A stretch of 64,000 bases of DNA, taken from Arthrobacter rhombi. GTDB lineage: Bacteria; Actinomycetota; Actinomycetes; Actinomycetales; Micrococcaceae. The position numbers and the translations under genes were made by a program. The DNA lies in assembly GCF_900163545.1 (NCBI RefSeq), contig NZ_FUHW01000044.1, positions 186,001 to 250,000 on the forward strand, given 5' to 3'. Shown here piece after piece: positions 26,660-36,078 of the stretch; position 1 is the stretch's first letter, and each line of letters begins with the position of its first letter. Under the pieces are notes generated by a model. That model was not told the origin of the DNA. It saw only the letters and a program-made list of their open reading frames with translations, and did no database searches.

Positions 26660-29600
26660 ATGGCCCTGACTGGCCTTCGTGCGGCTTTGGCCGCCGACCC
26701 GTCCTATGCGCGCGTGCGCACCTACGCCTCGAAGGGCTTCGACGATCGCAGTCAGGATCTCCAGGTGGCTGCGCCGGCGGGGCTGCGGGCCGCCTTGGTC
26801 ACCGAAATCGTTGATGGGCTCTCCACCGCCGGTACCGGAATCGTCCTGGCGGTGACCGCCACCGGCCGGGAGGCCGAAGAACTCACCGGGGCCCTGCGCG
26901 CCTATCTGCCCGACGGTGCCGTGGACGAGTTCCCGAGTTGGGAGACCCTCCCGCATGAGAGGTTGTCCCCGCGCTCGGACACCGTGGGACGACGCCTGAA
27001 GGTGATGCGCCGACTGGCCCACCCCGACGGCAGCCTGCAGGTCGTCGTCGCCCCCATCCGTTCGGTGGTCCAGCCGCTCGTCAAAGGACTGGGGGATCTG
27101 GCCCCGGTGCGTTTGGCCCTGGGGGAGGAACGCCCCTTCGACGCGGTCGTCCACGAATTGGCCGACGCCGCGTATGCGCGCGTGGATATGGTGACCCACC
27201 GCGGTGAGTTCGCCGTTCGCGGCGGGATCCTTGACGTCTTCCCACCCACCGAGGACCACCCGATCCGTATCGACTTCTTCGGTGACGAGGTCGAATCCAT
27301 GCGCTGGTTCGCCGTCGCCGACCAGCGGTCCTTCTCCAAGGCAGATAAATCCGAAGGCGGTATTGCCGACCCCACGGTCCTGTACGCGCCACCGTGCCGC
27401 GAACTGTTGATCACCCCGTCGGTGATGTCCCGCGCCGCCCGGCTCAAGGAGTCGATGCCCGCAGCGGCGGACATGTTGGAAAAGATTGCCGGTGGCATTG
27501 CCGTGGAGGGTATGGAGTCCCTGGCGCCGGTCCTGGTGGATGGCATGGTCCCGTTCGTCAGCCAACTACCGGCAGATTCCGTTGCGGTGATCATGGAACC
27601 CGAACGGGTCAGAACCCGCTCCCACGACCTCTCCGAAACCAATGCAGAATTCTTGGCTGCTGCCTGGTCCACCGCCTCCGACGGCGGCGCAGCCCCCGTG
27701 GATCTCCTCCAGACCCAGGGGATCAGTGACGTTTTGGATGCCGGGAACTTCTCCACCCTGGCCGATACCCGGTCCAACGCCCTGGCCTCCCAGGTCAGCT
27801 GGTGGTCGATCACGTCGCTGACCCAGGACGAGGACATCGAACTGGATATTGATTCGCTCAATGTTCAGGCCCGTGAACCGCGCGGATACCAGGGCGACGT
27901 GGCCGAAATGATGGAGTTCATCGGCTCCCGGGTCAGGGACAACTGGCGCGTGGTCGTGGCCACCGACGGGCCGGGTCCTGCCAGCCGGCTGGCCGAGCTC
28001 TTCCACGACGCGGGGATTCCGTGCCACCGGGTGGACAGCGTGGACGACACCCCCACCGAGGGGCTCATCGAAATCACGACGGCGGTGGCCGGCAGGGGTT
28101 TCGTCTTCGACTCGCTCAAATTGGGGTTGCTCACCGAGGCTGACCTCTTGGGCAGGTCCAGCGCCTATTCGGCGAAGTCGACCCGCAAACTGGCCGCCCG
28201 TCGTCGTCACGCCGTGGATCCGTTGCAATTAAGCGAAGGCGACTTCGTGGTGCACGAGCAACATGGCATCGCCCGTTTCCTCGAGTTGATCCAGCGCAAG
28301 GTCGGCGGAACCTCGGGGGCCGTCCGCGAATACCTGGTCCTCGAATACGCCCCGTCCAAACGCGGGGCCCCGGGCGACAAGCTCTTCGTGCCCACCGACC
28401 AGCTGGACCAGGTCACCCGCTATGTCGGTGGTGAGGCCCCTTCCCTGTCCAAGATGGGTGGCAGCGACTGGTCGAACACGAAGTCCAAGGCGCGCCGGGC
28501 GGTCAAGGAGATCGCCGCCGACCTCATCCGGCTCTACTCCGCCCGGATGGCTTCCCGCGGCCACGCCTTCGCCGCGGACACCCCCTGGCAGTCCGAACTC
28601 GAGGAGGCCTTCCCCTTCATCGAGACCCCAGATCAGCTAACCACCATCAATGAGGTCAAGGCCGATATGGAGCGGGAGATCCCGATGGACCGGCTCATCT
28701 CCGGTGACGTCGGATTCGGCAAAACCGAGGTCGCGGTGCGTGCGGCATTCAAGGCGGTGCAGGACGGCAAACAAGTGGCCGTCCTGGTGCCCACGACCCT
28801 GCTGGCCCGCCAGCACGTCGAGACCTTCGGCGACCGGTTCTCGGGTTTCCCCGTCAGGGTGGCATCGCTCTCGCGTTTCCAGACACCCAAGGAGGCCAAG
28901 GAGGCCGTGGAGGGGCTGAAGAACGGATCGATCGACGTCGTCGTCGGCACCCACCGGCTGCTCTCGAAGGAAGTCCAGTTCAAGGACCTGGGGTTGGTGA
29001 TCGTCGATGAGGAGCAACGTTTCGGCGTCGAACATAAGGAAGCGCTGAAGCAGATGCGCACCGACGTCGACGTTCTGGCCATGTCGGCGACACCGATCCC
29101 GCGGACCCTGGAGATGTCGCTGACCGGGATCCGGGAGACCTCCACGTTGGCCACCCCGCCGGAGGAACGCCATCCGGTGCTGACCTATGTCGGTCCGCAT
29201 ACCGATAAACAAGTCTCTGCGGCGATCCGGCGTGAACTCATGCGTGAAGGGCAGGTGTTCTTCGTCCACAACCGGGTCTCCTCCATCGACTCGGTGGCCG
29301 CGAAGCTGCGTGAAATCGTCCCCGAGGCCCGGGTCGAAGTTGCGCACGGCAAGATGAGCGAAGCCAGGCTCGAGCAGATCATCGTGGATTTTTGGGATCG
29401 GAAATTCGATGTCCTCGTCTCCACCACCATCATCGAAACCGGTCTGGATATTTCCAATGCGAACACCCTGATCGTGGACCGGGCGAACAACTACGGCCTG
29501 AGCCAGCTACACCAGCTGCGTGGCCGGGTGGGGCGCGGCCGCGACCGGGCCTACGCCTATTTCCTCTGGAACGCGGAGAAACCGTTGGGGGAGGTGGCCC

Positions 29601-30259
29601 TGGAACGGCTCAAGGCCGTAGCGGCCCATAACGAGTTGGGTTCGGGCTTCCAGCTGGCCATGAAGGACCTGGAAATCCGTGGTGCGGGCAACCTGCTGGG
29701 TGGTGAACAGTCGGGGCATATCGCCGGGGTCGGGTTCGACCTGTATATCCGGTTGGTCGGCGAAGCCGTGGCCGACTTCAAGGGCGAAACCGAAGAGAAG
29801 GTGGCCGATATGAAGATCGAGCTGCCGGTCAACGCCCACCTGCCGCACGATTACGTGCCGGGGGAGCGGCTGCGCCTGGAGGCCTACCGCAAGCTGGCCG
29901 GTGCCACCGATACCGAGGGCATCGATGGCGTCGTCGCCGAGCTCACCGACCGTTATGGCGAACCGCCGGCAGCGGTGGCCAACCTGATCGAGGTGGCCCG
30001 TTTCCGGGTGAGGGCGCGTGCGGCGGGGCTGACGGATGTGGCGATGCAAGGAAACTTCATCAAGTTCGCCCCCGCCACCTTGCCCGAATCGAAACTCTTG
30101 CGCCTGAATCGCATGTATAAGGGGGCGCAGAACAAGCCGGCCCTGGATGCAGTGATGATCCCCAAACCCAAGACGGCCCCGGTCGGTGGGCGCGACCTGG
30201 CCGACGCCGCGATCCTCACCTGGGCGGGCCAGGTGCTGGAGGCCCTGTTCGAGGACTGA
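26660..30259 (+). CDS. mfd: Transcription-repair coupling factor Mfd
   Basis: 1199 residues from ATG 26660, chosen for GGAAGGA just upstream; a GTG 24 bases earlier lacks such a site. Mfd removes RNA polymerase stalled at DNA lesions and recruits UvrA. The N-terminal UvrB-like part contains EFPSWETLPHERLSPRSD; the CarD-like polymerase-binding domain begins near 520 (LSEGDFVVHEQHGIARFL); the helicase core has Walker A GDVGFGKTEVA near 680, VIVDEEQRFG near 782, and the TRG/RecG segment GRVGRGRDRAYAYF. The C-terminal TRCF domain is complete. Length is normal. It stands alone and ends at a hairpin. Confidence 0.97.
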   Translation: MALTGLRAALAADPSYARVRTYASKGFDDRSQDLQVAAPAGLRAALVTEIVDGLSTAGTGIVLAVTATGREAEELTGALRAYLPDGAVDEFPSWETLPHERLSPRSDTVGRRLKVMRRLAHPDGSLQVVVAPIRSVVQPLVKGLGDLAPVRLALGEERPFDAVVHELADAAYARVDMVTHRGEFAVRGGILDVFPPTEDHPIRIDFFGDEVESMRWFAVADQRSFSKADKSEGGIADPTVLYAPPCRELLITPSVMSRAARLKESMPAAADMLEKIAGGIAVEGMESLAPVLVDGMVPFVSQLPADSVAVIMEPERVRTRSHDLSETNAEFLAAAWSTASDGGAAPVDLLQTQGISDVLDAGNFSTLADTRSNALASQVSWWSITSLTQDEDIELDIDSLNVQAREPRGYQGDVAEMMEFIGSRVRDNWRVVVATDGPGPASRLAELFHDAGIPCHRVDSVDDTPTEGLIEITTAVAGRGFVFDSLKLGLLTEADLLGRSSAYSAKSTRKLAARRRHAVDPLQLSEGDFVVHEQHGIARFLELIQRKVGGTSGAVREYLVLEYAPSKRGAPGDKLFVPTDQLDQVTRYVGGEAPSLSKMGGSDWSNTKSKARRAVKEIAADLIRLYSARMASRGHAFAADTPWQSELEEAFPFIETPDQLTTINEVKADMEREIPMDRLISGDVGFGKTEVAVRAAFKAVQDGKQVAVLVPTTLLARQHVETFGDRFSGFPVRVASLSRFQTPKEAKEAVEGLKNGSIDVVVGTHRLLSKEVQFKDLGLVIVDEEQRFGVEHKEALKQMRTDVDVLAMSATPIPRTLEMSLTGIRETSTLATPPEERHPVLTYVGPHTDKQVSAAIRRELMREGQVFFVHNRVSSIDSVAAKLREIVPEARVEVAHGKMSEARLEQIIVDFWDRKFDVLVSTTIIETGLDISNANTLIVDRANNYGLSQLHQLRGRVGRGRDRAYAYFLWNAEKPLGEVALERLKAVAAHNELGSGFQLAMKDLEIRGAGNLLGGEQSGHIAGVGFDLYIRLVGEAVADFKGETEEKVADMKIELPVNAHLPHDYVPGERLRLEAYRKLAGATDTEGIDGVVAELTDRYGEPPAAVANLIEVARFRVRARAAGLTDVAMQGNFIKFAPATLPESKLLRLNRMYKGAQNKPALDAVMIPKPKTAPVGGRDLADAAILTWAGQVLEALFED

Positions 30260-30279
30260 GACGCCGGCACCACGAGCGA

Positions 30280-30312
30280 GGCCCGGCCGAACCGTGCTGG
30301 TTCGACCGGGCC
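30280..30312 (+). terminator. Hairpin after mfd
   Basis: A stem of 7 + 6 bp with one mismatch (30280-30293 with 30299-30312) and loop GTGCT, 20 bases past the mfd stop. No T tract follows. It separates mfd from the convergent YtxH-like gene. Confidence 0.6.
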
Positions 30313-30355
30313 GAGCCGGACACCGAGGCCAGGCCCCGATGGGTTGATCGTGCTG

Positions 30356-30745
30356 CTATTTGACGACGCTGGGACCCGACGGCGTGGCGCCACCCTCATC
30401 GGCCCAATCGCTGGTGCCCCCGGCCGAGCCCAGCGACGGATCGGAAACGTGGTCGCTGGCATGAGGCGGGGTATCGGAGTCGGATGACTTGGCGCGGTGC
30501 GAAGCATTGGTCGCGGTTTCCTTGACCTTGTCGGCGACGGTGCCTGCCGCGGAAGCGGCTGCCGAACCTACATCGGGCGCCTTTTCCTTGATCGTGGAGC
30601 CGACGTCGTTCAGCTTCTCCTGGGTACGGGGGTCATTCCACAGGTCCTGTGCCTTATCGCGGATCTGGTCATACCTCTCGCGGCCAGCGCGGGCGCCGAC
30701 CAGGTATCCCACCGCTGCTCCGGCCAGAAACGTAAAGATGCGCAT
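30356..30745 (-). CDS. YtxH-like small membrane-anchored protein
   Basis: 129 residues from ATG 30745, behind an ideal GGAGG. It opens with a short glycine-rich membrane segment (FLAGAAVGYLVGARAGRERY), as in YtxH/general-stress proteins, followed by an amphipathic, Ala- and Lys-rich region (YDQIRDKAQDLWNDPRTQEK, ASAAGTVADKVKETATN) and an acidic disordered tail. Such proteins are thought to act in envelope stress but have no proven activity. The neighbouring 86-residue membrane protein lies further right on the same strand, with a hairpin between them. Confidence 0.65.
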   Translation of the reverse strand: MRIFTFLAGAAVGYLVGARAGRERYDQIRDKAQDLWNDPRTQEKLNDVGSTIKEKAPDVGSAAASAAGTVADKVKETATNASHRAKSSDSDTPPHASDHVSDPSLGSAGGTSDWADEGGATPSGPSVVK

Positions 30746-30846
30746 TGCAATCCTCCTTAGCTCAAGCGTGGGATCCGGTATGGAACCCGTTTCCCACACT
30801 AACGTGTTCGCAGCTGCTGTGCAGTGCCCGCAGCCCCTCAGATGAC

Positions 30847-30880
30847 GAAGGTGCCCACCGGAAAACCGGTGGGCACCTTC
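30847..30880 (-). terminator. Hairpin terminator of the 86-residue membrane protein gene
   Basis: A perfect 15-bp stem (30847-30861 with 30866-30880) with a four-base A/T loop. It is 20 bases past the stop of the gene at 30900-31160 and about 100 bases ahead of the YtxH-like start, so it separates two same-strand units. Confidence 0.7.
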
Positions 30881-30899
30881 TCTGCGTGGGGGTGTTGCT

Positions 30900-31160
30900 T
30901 TACTTCTTGACGACCTCGGCGGCAACGACACGATCAGCCTGGTGGGAATCGGCGCGGCCCAAGAGGTGCTGGGGGATCCCGAACGCCAGGAAGGCCAGAA
31001 GGAAGCAGGCCAGGCCAGGCAACCAGGCGTTTTCCAACGTCCAGAAGGTCAAGGAGTACAAGGCGCCCAAGAAGAGGATGAAGAACACGGCGAAAGCCAG
31101 GAAGTTGCCTGCGAAGTTGCCTTGGCCCGAATAGGCCTTGCTCTTGCCATCTGAGTACAC
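30900..31160 (-). CDS. Small membrane protein, two predicted helices
   Basis: 86 residues from GTG 31160 with AAGGAG upstream. Two hydrophobic helices (about 19-38 and 44-65, FLAFAVFFILFLGALYSLTF and PGLACFLLAFLAFGIP) are separated by a short loop and followed by a polar tail ending VVAAEVVKK. I do not recognise the family. It lies 50 bases downstream of deoC on the same strand and could be read through from it, and it ends at a clear hairpin. Coding use matches its neighbours, so it is probably a real gene. Confidence 0.55.
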   Translation of the reverse strand: MYSDGKSKAYSGQGNFAGNFLAFAVFFILFLGALYSLTFWTLENAWLPGLACFLLAFLAFGIPQHLLGRADSHQADRVVAAEVVKK

Positions 31161-31210
31161 GGTGATTCTCCTTGTTGTCCAGCGCCGGCTGGCGGTGGTG
31201 CGCGCTCGCG

Positions 31211-31897
31211 CTAGTAGCCGGCGGTTCCCTGCTCACCCTCTACAATAGCAACTCCTGAGCTGGCTCCAAGCCGGGTGGCTCCGGCGTCGATCATTGCTTG
31301 GGCATCGGCGAGGGAACGGACCCCTCCCGAGGCTTTCACCCCCAGGCCTTCCCCGACCGTGCGGCGCATCAAGGTGATGTCTTCCACGGTGGCCCCGCCG
31401 CCGGCGAAACCGGTGGATGTCTTCACGAAATCGGCTCCCGCTTCGACTGCTGCCTCACAGGCCAGAACCTTGGCCTCGTCATCGAGCAGGGAGGTTTCAA
31501 TGATCACCTTCAGGATCGCACCGCCGTCGTGCACCGTGCCGGCGACACCGCCGATATCGGCGACCAGGGCGTCCCGATCACCGCGGCGCGCCGCGGCAAT
31601 GTCGATGACCATATCGATTTCACTGGCCCCATCGGCGATCGCCCCCGCGGCCTCGAAGGACTTCACTGCGGTGGTGGTTGCCCCGAAAGGGAAACCGATG
31701 ACCGAGCAGGTCAGGACGTTCGAATCCTTGAGCGCCCGGGCGACGGTGGCCACCCAGAGCGGGTTCACACACACCGATTTGAACCCGTATTCCGCGGCTT
31801 CTGCAGCGATCTTCAGCACTGCCTCGCGCGAGGCGTCCGGCTTGAGTAGCGTGTGGTCGATATAGGCGGCAATGGTGGCGCCGGTGGGCTGGGTCAT
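31211..31897 (-). CDS. deoC: Deoxyribose-phosphate aldolase
   Basis: 228 residues, a class I aldolase that splits 2-deoxyribose-5-phosphate into acetaldehyde and glyceraldehyde-3-phosphate. The Schiff-base Lys159 lies in ADFVKTSTGF; Asp95 (SEIDMVI) and Lys188 (GVKASGG) complete the proton relay; IDHTLLKPDA is the N-terminal signature. It is the last of three genes (punA, phosphomutase, deoC) that together turn purine (deoxy)nucleosides into glycolytic intermediates. The upstream gap is 33 bases. Confidence 0.95.
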   Translation of the reverse strand: MTQPTGATIAAYIDHTLLKPDASREAVLKIAAEAAEYGFKSVCVNPLWVATVARALKDSNVLTCSVIGFPFGATTTAVKSFEAAGAIADGASEIDMVIDIAAARRGDRDALVADIGGVAGTVHDGGAILKVIIETSLLDDEAKVLACEAAVEAGADFVKTSTGFAGGGATVEDITLMRRTVGEGLGVKASGGVRSLADAQAMIDAGATRLGASSGVAIVEGEQGTAGY

Positions 31898-31930
31898 GTC
31901 TACCTCTCGGTGGTTTTCAGGTGGTGGGGG

Positions 31931-33685
31931 TTAGAGGCCGAGGGCGGTGCCGGTGTCGGTGCGCACCGCGGCCAATCGTTGCCGGGCCCGCTCGCGGGCG
32001 GCGGGCAGATCCTTGGGTGAGGCGACCGGCTCGATGACCTCGAGGTAGCACTTGAGTTTGGGCTCGGTGCCACTGGGGCGGACGATGACCCGGCTGTCAT
32101 CCTCGGTGATGTACAGCATGGCATCGGTGGGCGGTAGCCCGTCGGTCCCCGCCGCCAGATCGGTGACGGTTATCACCGGGGAACCGGCCAAGGAGGCGGG
32201 GGACCGGGTCCGCAGGCGTGCCATGAGCTGGTCGAGTTCCTCAAGCGAGGAAACCCGGACCGAGAGTTGATCCGTTGCATGTACCCCGTGGTCCAGGGCC
32301 AACTCGTCGAGCTCGTCGAGCAGGCTGCGTGAGGAGGCCTTGAGGTGGGCCGCGAATTCGGCCAGCAGCAGGGCTGCCGACATCCCGTCCTTATCGCGGA
32401 CCAGTTCCGGGGCGACGCAGTAGCCCAGGGCCTCCTCATAGCCGAAGGACAAACCTGGAACCCTGGAAATCCATTTGAAGCCGGTCAAGGTGGCCCCGTG
32501 GGCGATACCGGCACCGGCAGCGATCCGTGAGAGCAATCGGGAAGACACAATCGAATTCGCAAAAACCGGCGGAGGCCCCGACGGGGCCTCCGCCCGGGAG
32601 AGCCGACGAGCAACATGGGTGCCGAGCAGGGCGCCGACCTCGTCGCCGGTGAGCATCCGCCATCCGGTGGCCGGATCATTCACGGCCGCGGCGCAACGGT
32701 CGGCATCCGGGTCGTTGGCGATGACCAGATCGGCGTCCGCGTTCCGGGCGAGGGCCACAGCCAGGTCGATGGCCCCGGGTTCCTCCGGGTTGGGGAAGGC
32801 GACCGTAGGAAAGTCCGGATCGGGCTCTGCCTGTTCGGCAACGAGCCGGATATCGGTGAAAGCGGTAGCGGTGAAGGCCCGCGCCATCGTGTCGCCCCCG
32901 ACACCGTGCATCGGGGTCAGGACGATGCGCAGGGCCGAACGGCTCGCCCGTTCGGCCTCATCGGCTGGGACCAGGGAAGTGATCGCCTCAAGATAGCGGG
33001 CCTGGATATCTCCAGGTTCGCCGGCTGCGGGCAGGACGGTCCACCCGGCCTCTGCGAGTTCGATGCCCGCTAGCGGGCCGCTGGCGGCAATCCGCTCGGC
33101 GATATCGACGTCCATGGGGGCGACAATCTGGGCGCCCTGGCCCGCGTCGGTGACGGCCCGGCCGCCGAGGTAGACCTTATAGCCGTTGTCCTGGGGAGGG
33201 TTGTGACTGGCGGTCACCATGACCCCTGCTTCGCACCCCAACGCCAGAACGGCCCAAGCGAGGACCGGGGTGGGCAGCAGGGCAGGCATCAGGAACGTTT
33301 CGATGCCGGCGGCAGTGAAGATCGCTGCCGTTTCCTCGGCAAAGACATCCGAGTTGTAGCGGGCGTCGAAACCCACCACGGCCCGGGGGGTGTACGCTCC
33401 GGCAGCGATATCGAGCAGATACCGTGCGACACCGGCAGCCGTATGCCGCACGACGACGCGATTCATCCGGTTCGGGCCGGCCCCCAGGGCCGCTCGCAGG
33501 CCTGCCGTCCCGAAAGCCAAGGGTCCGGAAAACCTATCAGCGAGTTCTTCGCGGGAATCGGCGTCGTTCCCCGCCGCGCTCACCAGTCCGGTGAGCTCGG
33601 CGGCGGTAGCCGGGTCAGGGTCTGCGGCAGCCCACGCGGCGGCGCGGGCCAGAAGGCCGTCGGACGGTGCGGATGCGGGGTTCAC
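31931..33685 (-). CDS. Phospho-sugar mutase (PMM/PGM family), probable phosphopentomutase role
   Basis: 584 residues of the alpha-D-phosphohexomutase family. The phosphoserine is Ser160 in VMVTASHNPPQDNGYK, the metal site is DLVIANDPDADRCA near 325, the sugar-specificity loop GFKWISRVPG with EEALGYCV follows, and the phosphate-binding loop RPSGTEPKLKCYLE is near the end. Family members act on mannose, glucose or pentose phosphates. Sitting between punA and deoC, it would most simply interconvert (deoxy)ribose-1- and 5-phosphates, as proposed for PmmB-type proteins; this is inferred from context. The start is GTG 33685. Confidence 0.88.
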   Translation of the reverse strand: MNPASAPSDGLLARAAAWAAADPDPATAAELTGLVSAAGNDADSREELADRFSGPLAFGTAGLRAALGAGPNRMNRVVVRHTAAGVARYLLDIAAGAYTPRAVVGFDARYNSDVFAEETAAIFTAAGIETFLMPALLPTPVLAWAVLALGCEAGVMVTASHNPPQDNGYKVYLGGRAVTDAGQGAQIVAPMDVDIAERIAASGPLAGIELAEAGWTVLPAAGEPGDIQARYLEAITSLVPADEAERASRSALRIVLTPMHGVGGDTMARAFTATAFTDIRLVAEQAEPDPDFPTVAFPNPEEPGAIDLAVALARNADADLVIANDPDADRCAAAVNDPATGWRMLTGDEVGALLGTHVARRLSRAEAPSGPPPVFANSIVSSRLLSRIAAGAGIAHGATLTGFKWISRVPGLSFGYEEALGYCVAPELVRDKDGMSAALLLAEFAAHLKASSRSLLDELDELALDHGVHATDQLSVRVSSLEELDQLMARLRTRSPASLAGSPVITVTDLAAGTDGLPPTDAMLYITEDDSRVIVRPSGTEPKLKCYLEVIEPVASPKDLPAARERARQRLAAVRTDTGTALGL

Positions 33686-33730
33686 GGTGCTCCTCAGGTT
33701 CGGTCAGATGCTGCTGGGCGGCCGGAGGAC

Positions 33731-34540
33731 TCAGATACGTCCGACGATATCGGCCAACAACGCGGAGATCCGCGGTCCTGCGGCTTGGCCCGCCTCGATG
33801 ACTTCGGCATGGCTCAAGGGGACCGGGCTGATCCCGGCGGCGAGGTTGGTCACCAGCGAGATACCGAAGACCTCCAGACCGGCATGGCGGGCGGCGATGG
33901 CCTCCAAAGCGGTGGACATTCCCACCAGGTCCGCTCCGATCCGCTTGGCGTACTGCACTTCGGCGGGGGTTTCGTAGTGCGGGCCGGTGAACTGGGCGTA
34001 GACGCCCTCGTCCAGGCTCGGGTCGACCTCGCGGGCGATCGCGCGCAGACGCGGGGAATACAGATCGGTCAGGTCAACGAAGGTGGCACCTTCGAGCGGT
34101 GAAGCAGCGGTGAGATTAATGTGGTCGCTGATCAGCACCGGTGTCCCCGGGGTCCAGGCCTCGTTGAGGCCGCCACAACCGTTGGTCAACACGAGCGTGG
34201 CGCAGCCGGCGGCAGCTGCCGTGCGGACCCCATGGACGACCGAGCGGACGCCCTGACCTTCGTAATAGTGGGTGCGTGCCCCCAGTACCAGGACCCGCTT
34301 CCCGGCGGGCGTCAGGATGGAACGAATCGTTCCCGTATGCCCGACGACGGCGGGGGCATGAAAACCCGGAAGGGTCGCCGCATCCAGGGTGTGGGTGGTT
34401 TCCCCGATCAGTTCGGCGGCCTCCCCCCAACCAGAGCCCAGCACCAGGGCAATGTCATGGGCTGGCACGCCGGTCTGTTCGGCAATGGCGGCAGCTGCTT
34501 CGTCGGCCAATCGGAAGGGGGCATCGTTGAAATCGTTCAC
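33731..34540 (-). CDS. punA: Purine-nucleoside phosphorylase (trimeric type)
   Basis: 269 residues. It splits purine nucleosides with phosphate to give the base and (deoxy)ribose-1-phosphate. Signatures of the trimeric, low-molecular-mass class: LVLGSGWGEAAEL phosphate loop, GARTHYYEGQG, LTNGCGGLNEAWTPG, FTGPHYETPAEVQ with the ribose/base-site His and Glu, and TNLAAGIS with the purine-site Asn. It begins at GTG 34540 and diverges from the lpdA-type gene, with 84 bases between starts. It is the first gene of the three-gene salvage operon. Confidence 0.94.
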   Translation of the reverse strand: MNDFNDAPFRLADEAAAAIAEQTGVPAHDIALVLGSGWGEAAELIGETTHTLDAATLPGFHAPAVVGHTGTIRSILTPAGKRVLVLGARTHYYEGQGVRSVVHGVRTAAAAGCATLVLTNGCGGLNEAWTPGTPVLISDHINLTAASPLEGATFVDLTDLYSPRLRAIAREVDPSLDEGVYAQFTGPHYETPAEVQYAKRIGADLVGMSTALEAIAARHAGLEVFGISLVTNLAAGISPVPLSHAEVIEAGQAAGPRISALLADIVGRI

Positions 34541-34624
34541 CCCACCAATCTACCGGTGGATACCGCGCTGCCGGTACAGGGGCTGGTGTGCAAGTTGCTC
34601 GCCGGTAGTGGAGAATGGGCTGGC

Positions 34625-36028
34625 GTGAGCGTAGAACAAAGCAAAACATCCCAGCGGCTAATCATCCTCGGCGGCGGACCGGGCGGCTATGAGGCGGCCA
34701 TCGTGGCTGCCCAACTCGGCGCCGAGGTGACGATCGTCGAACGGGCAGGCATGGGCGGTTCGGCGGTCTTGACCGATGTGGTTCCCTCCAAGACGCTGAT
34801 CGCCACCGCCGATGCCATGCGCCGCGTCAGCGGTGCCGGCTCCTTCGGCGTCACCGTCGAGGGCAAGGCGGACGCCAGCGCCGACCTGCCCGTGGTGAAC
34901 GCCCGACTCATGGAACTGGCCCATAGCCAGTCCAGGGACATCCGCATCGGCCTCGAACGCGCCGGAGTCCGGGTCGTCCTCGGGGAAGGGCGACTGCTGG
35001 ACAACCGCACCATCGCCGTTGCCCGCAACGACGGGGGTGAAGAGACCCTGGAAGCCGACGCCATCCTGCTGGCCCTGGGTGCCCACCCCCGCGAATTGCC
35101 AACCGCCAAACCCGACGGCGAACGCATCTTCAACTGGACCCAGGTCTACAACCTCAAGGAACTACCCGAACACCTGATCGTCGTCGGATCCGGTGTGACC
35201 GGTGCCGAATTCGCCTCGGCCTACAGCCTGCTGGGAAGTCGCGTGACCCTCGTGTCATCGCGTGAACGAGTACTGCCCGGCGAGGACGCGGATGCCGCGG
35301 CGGTCCTCGAGGAAGCGTTTGAGGCCAACGGCTTGGAAGTGGCGGCCAAATCTCGCGCCCAGGCCGTGGACCGGACCGCCGATGGCGTGAAGGTCACGCT
35401 CAACGACGGGCGGGTCCTGGAAGGCAGCCACTGCTTGGTGGCTGTCGGCGGCATTCCGAATACCGCGGGTATCGGTCTGGAGGAGGCCGGCATCGAAATG
35501 AACGACTCCGGCCACATCCAGGTCGATGGGGTCTCACGCACCACTGCCCCCAACGTCTATGCGGCAGGGGACTGCACCGGCGTCTTCGCCTTGGCCTCCG
35601 TGGCGGCCATGCAGGGACGTATCGCCATTGCCCACCTGATGGGTGACGGGGTTCGGCCATTGAAGACCCACGAGGTTTCCGCCAATATCTTCACCAGCCC
35701 CGAGATCGCCACCGTCGGCGTGACCGAAGCCCAAGTGAACGAGGACAAATACCAGGGCGACATCATCAAGCTGGATCTGGCCACCAACGCCCGGGCGAAG
35801 ATGATGAACGTCAAGGAAGGTTTCGTGAAGATCATCGCCCGCCGGGGTTCCGGCACGGTGATCGGCGGCGTGGTGGTCGCCCCGCGTGCTTCCGAACTGA
35901 TCTACCCGATCGCACTGGCCGTACAGAACCGGTTGCATGTGGACGATATGGCCCAGACCTTCACGGTCTACCCCTCGCTGTCCGGTTCGGTCTCCGAAGC
36001 GGCACGCCGGTTGCATAAACACCTCTAG
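34625..36028 (+). CDS. lpdA: LpdA-type NAD(P)H quinone oxidoreductase (flavoprotein disulfide reductase family)
   Basis: 467 residues from GTG 34625; the frame stays open far upstream but those residues run through punA on the other strand. FAD site GGGPGGYEAA at 16-25, NAD(P) site VVGSGVTGAEFAS, and the FAD motif NVYAAGDCTGV are present. The redox CxxxxC pair expected in GGxCLNxGC is absent: the segment reads GMGGSAVLTDVVPSKT (42-57). The HxxE base near the C-terminus is also missing (YPSLSGSVSE). It therefore cannot be a dihydrolipoamide dehydrogenase and fits the M. tuberculosis LpdA (Rv3303c) group, which passes electrons to quinones. Confidence 0.85.
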   Translation: MSVEQSKTSQRLIILGGGPGGYEAAIVAAQLGAEVTIVERAGMGGSAVLTDVVPSKTLIATADAMRRVSGAGSFGVTVEGKADASADLPVVNARLMELAHSQSRDIRIGLERAGVRVVLGEGRLLDNRTIAVARNDGGEETLEADAILLALGAHPRELPTAKPDGERIFNWTQVYNLKELPEHLIVVGSGVTGAEFASAYSLLGSRVTLVSSRERVLPGEDADAAAVLEEAFEANGLEVAAKSRAQAVDRTADGVKVTLNDGRVLEGSHCLVAVGGIPNTAGIGLEEAGIEMNDSGHIQVDGVSRTTAPNVYAAGDCTGVFALASVAAMQGRIAIAHLMGDGVRPLKTHEVSANIFTSPEIATVGVTEAQVNEDKYQGDIIKLDLATNARAKMMNVKEGFVKIIARRGSGTVIGGVVVAPRASELIYPIALAVQNRLHVDDMAQTFTVYPSLSGSVSEAARRLHKHL

Positions 36029-36078
36029 GCCCCTTCTGCAGCCACCGTGGGAACAGGGCGGCTGGGCAGGCGAGAGAT

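Noticed and set aside
25988-27565. A 525-codon open frame on the - strand containing the DUF2505 protein at its end
   Set aside because: Its first 359 codons run antisense through mfd and show no protein-like composition; ATG 26488 opens the recognisable domain.
34121-34624. N-terminal extension of the lpdA frame by 168 codons
   Set aside because: It overlaps punA on the opposite strand; the FAD-binding motif begins only ten or so residues after GTG 34625, as expected for the family.
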